This document shows, piece by piece, positions 62,577-64,000 of a stretch of 64,000 nucleotides of DNA. The notes beneath the pieces are model-generated. The model was not told where the DNA came from, ran no database searches, and saw nothing but the letters and a program-made list of their open reading frames with translations. Where the stretch lies: the NCBI RefSeq assembly GCF_014266025.1, contig NZ_JACMYC010000006.1, positions 186,001 through 250,000 of the forward strand, written 5' to 3'. Source of the stretch: Nocardioides deserti. Its GTDB lineage: Bacteria; Actinomycetota; Actinomycetes; Propionibacteriales; Nocardioidaceae. The translations under genes and the position numbers were made by a program. The number at the start of each line of letters is the position of its first letter. Position 1 is the first letter of the stretch.

Positions 62577-63868
62577 CGGAGGAACCCTTCGTAGTTGCGC
62601 TGCTGCAGCTGGCTCTCGATCTGCTTCACCGTGTCCAGGGCGACACCGACCATGATGAGGATCGACGTGCCACCGAACGGGAAGTTCTGGTTGGCGTTGA
62701 TGAGCACCAGTGCGATCAGCGGGATCAGTGCCACGAGGCCGAGGTAGATCGCCCCGGGGAACGTGATGCGGGACAGGACGTAGGACAGGTAGTCCTCGGT
62801 CGGCTTGCCCGCCCGGATCCCGGGGATGAAGCCGCCGTACTTCTTCATGTTGTCGGCCACCTCGTTGGGGTTGAAGGTGATCGACACGTAGAAGTAGGTG
62901 AAGAAGACGATGAGCAGGAAGAACGTCGCCATGTAGAGCGGGTTGTCGCCGGTGACGAAGTACTTGTTGATCCACCGGATGACCGCGGAGTCGGCGTTCT
63001 GGTTGAACTGCACCGCCATCGCCGGCAGGTAGAGCAGCGACGAGGCGAAGATGACCGGGATGATGCCGGCCTGGTTGACCTTCAGCGGGATGTAGGTCGA
63101 GCTGCCGCCGAACATCTTGCGGCCCACCATCCGGCGGGCGTACTGCACCGGGATCCGGCGCTGCGCCTGCTCGATGAAGATGACCGCGGCGACGATCACG
63201 AGACCGACGACCATGACGACGCCGAACATCCACCAGCCCTGCTGCTTCTGGACGTCCCACATGGACGCCGGGAAGGTCGCGACGACCTGGGTGAAGATGA
63301 GGATCGACATGCCGTTGCCGACGCCGCGCTCGGTGATCAGCTCGCCGAGCCACATGATCACCGCGGTGCCCGCGGTCATGGTGACGACGAGGACCAGGAA
63401 CGTGCCGGTGCCGTTGCTGTGCAGCAGCGGCTCGGTGCAGCCCTGGAGCAGGTTGCCCGAGCGGGCGAGGGCGACGATGCCGGTGGCCTGGAGGACCGCG
63501 AGGCCCAGCGTCAGGTACCGGGTGTACTGCGTGATCTTGGTCTGGCCCGCCTGGCCCTCCTTCTTCAGCGCTTCGAGCCGTGGGATGACCACGACGAGCA
63601 GCTGCAGGATGATGCTGGCGGTGATGTAGGGCATGATCCCCAGCGCGAAGACCGTCAGCTGGAGGAGCGCCCCGCCCGAGAACAGGTTGATCAGGTTGTA
63701 GACGCTGTTGTCCTCGACCTGCGCGATGCAGCTCTGGACGTTGGCGACGTTGACACCCGGGGCGGGGATCTGCGACCCGAGCCTGAAGATCGCCACGATC
63801 ATCAGGACGAAGAGCAGCTTGCGCCGCAGGTCCGGAGTCCGGAATGCGTTCACGAACGCGCTGAGCAC
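62573..63868 (-). CDS. secY: Preprotein translocase subunit SecY
   Basis: 431-residue channel of the Sec translocon, ten membrane helices. LSAFVNAFRTPDLRRKLLF at the N-terminus, the plug region FSGGALLQLTVFALGIMPYI, and the cytosolic loops GQAGQTKITQYTRYLT and the C-terminal EGFLR end. GTG start with AGAGGAA upstream. It leads the secY-adk-map operon, normally after rplO, which would lie just beyond the window. Confidence 0.97.
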   Translation of the reverse strand: MLSAFVNAFRTPDLRRKLLFVLMIVAIFRLGSQIPAPGVNVANVQSCIAQVEDNSVYNLINLFSGGALLQLTVFALGIMPYITASIILQLLVVVIPRLEALKKEGQAGQTKITQYTRYLTLGLAVLQATGIVALARSGNLLQGCTEPLLHSNGTGTFLVLVVTMTAGTAVIMWLGELITERGVGNGMSILIFTQVVATFPASMWDVQKQQGWWMFGVVMVVGLVIVAAVIFIEQAQRRIPVQYARRMVGRKMFGGSSTYIPLKVNQAGIIPVIFASSLLYLPAMAVQFNQNADSAVIRWINKYFVTGDNPLYMATFFLLIVFFTYFYVSITFNPNEVADNMKKYGGFIPGIRAGKPTEDYLSYVLSRITFPGAIYLGLVALIPLIALVLINANQNFPFGGTSILIMVGVALDTVKQIESQLQQRNYEGFLR

Positions 63869-64000
63869 GAAGTTCCTCTTTTCCCTGCTGGAGCCGCCTC
63901 TCGACGGCCGGCGAGCCCCGGAAGCCTAACAGGCAGGTGACGCCGACACGGTCCCGGCCGGGGTGCTCGGGACGTGGGTGGAGCTGGTGATGCGCGAGAG

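Overview
The window is about 72% GC, uses GTG and TTG starts freely, and has dense genes with 4-bp start/stop overlaps. It carries mycothiol-type formaldehyde detoxification genes and a groES-groEL1 pair whose GroEL ends in a histidine-rich tail. It also holds the actinobacterial order secY-adk-map / infA-rpmJ-rpsM-rpsK-rpsD-rpoA-rplQ-truA / rplM-rpsI-glmM / glmS-acpS-nnr-alr-tsaE-tsaB-rimI-tsaD-groES-groEL. This is ordinary actinobacterial chromosome, most like Nocardioides or another Propionibacteriales member (inference from gene content). I see no rRNA, tRNA, prophage, IS element or CRISPR array.

Layout, left to right. 0-3 kb: end of a secreted propeller-like protein, then groEL and groES (minus) behind two CIRCE operators. 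3-11 kb: a methyltransferase, a degenerate cobalamin-domain protein, the MscR/MBL mycothiol pair, a SigE-type sigma factor with its membrane partner, and an MMPL exporter. 11-24.4 kb (mostly minus): the t6A genes tsaD, tsaB and a GNAT-TsaE fusion, with rimI, alr, nnr, acpS, glmS, coaA and a two-domain GNAT protein. 24.4-27 kb: glmM, rpsI and rplM. 27-41.7 kb: citrate synthase, HAD hydrolase, acyl-CoA synthetase, HtrA-like protease, ABC-F protein, PAP2 enzyme, acyl-CoA dehydrogenase, two hydrolases and RNase Z. 41.7-48 kb: a PucR regulator divergent from a five-gene branched-chain-amino-acid-type ABC importer. 48-54.3 kb: an exo/endonuclease-fold protein, an RsmC-like methyltransferase, truA, a receiver-flavoprotein fusion, a PfkB kinase and a GntR regulator. 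54.4-64 kb (minus): the rpoA/ribosomal protein operon, LLM oxidoreductase, TerC behind a probable Mn riboswitch, map, adk and secY.

The most unusual signal is a family of five palindromes, each exactly 48 nt long between invariant 11-nt arms. The interiors vary but are themselves often self-complementary. One copy lies between groES and groEL and one near 40.7 kb. Three cluster around a gene with an AbiEi-like N-terminus and a PD-(D/E)XK (DUF559/Vsr-like) C-terminus. The right-hand copy of these supplies the gene's last eight codons and its stop. This suggests a small nuclease-plus-palindrome unit, possibly dispersed or mobile, that deserves a genome-wide check. Other structured non-coding DNA includes a three-way-junction RNA between rpoA and rplQ, two long hairpins near 29.1-29.3 kb, a structured rplM leader, and a palindromic -10 box that appears to drive two leaderless divergent genes.
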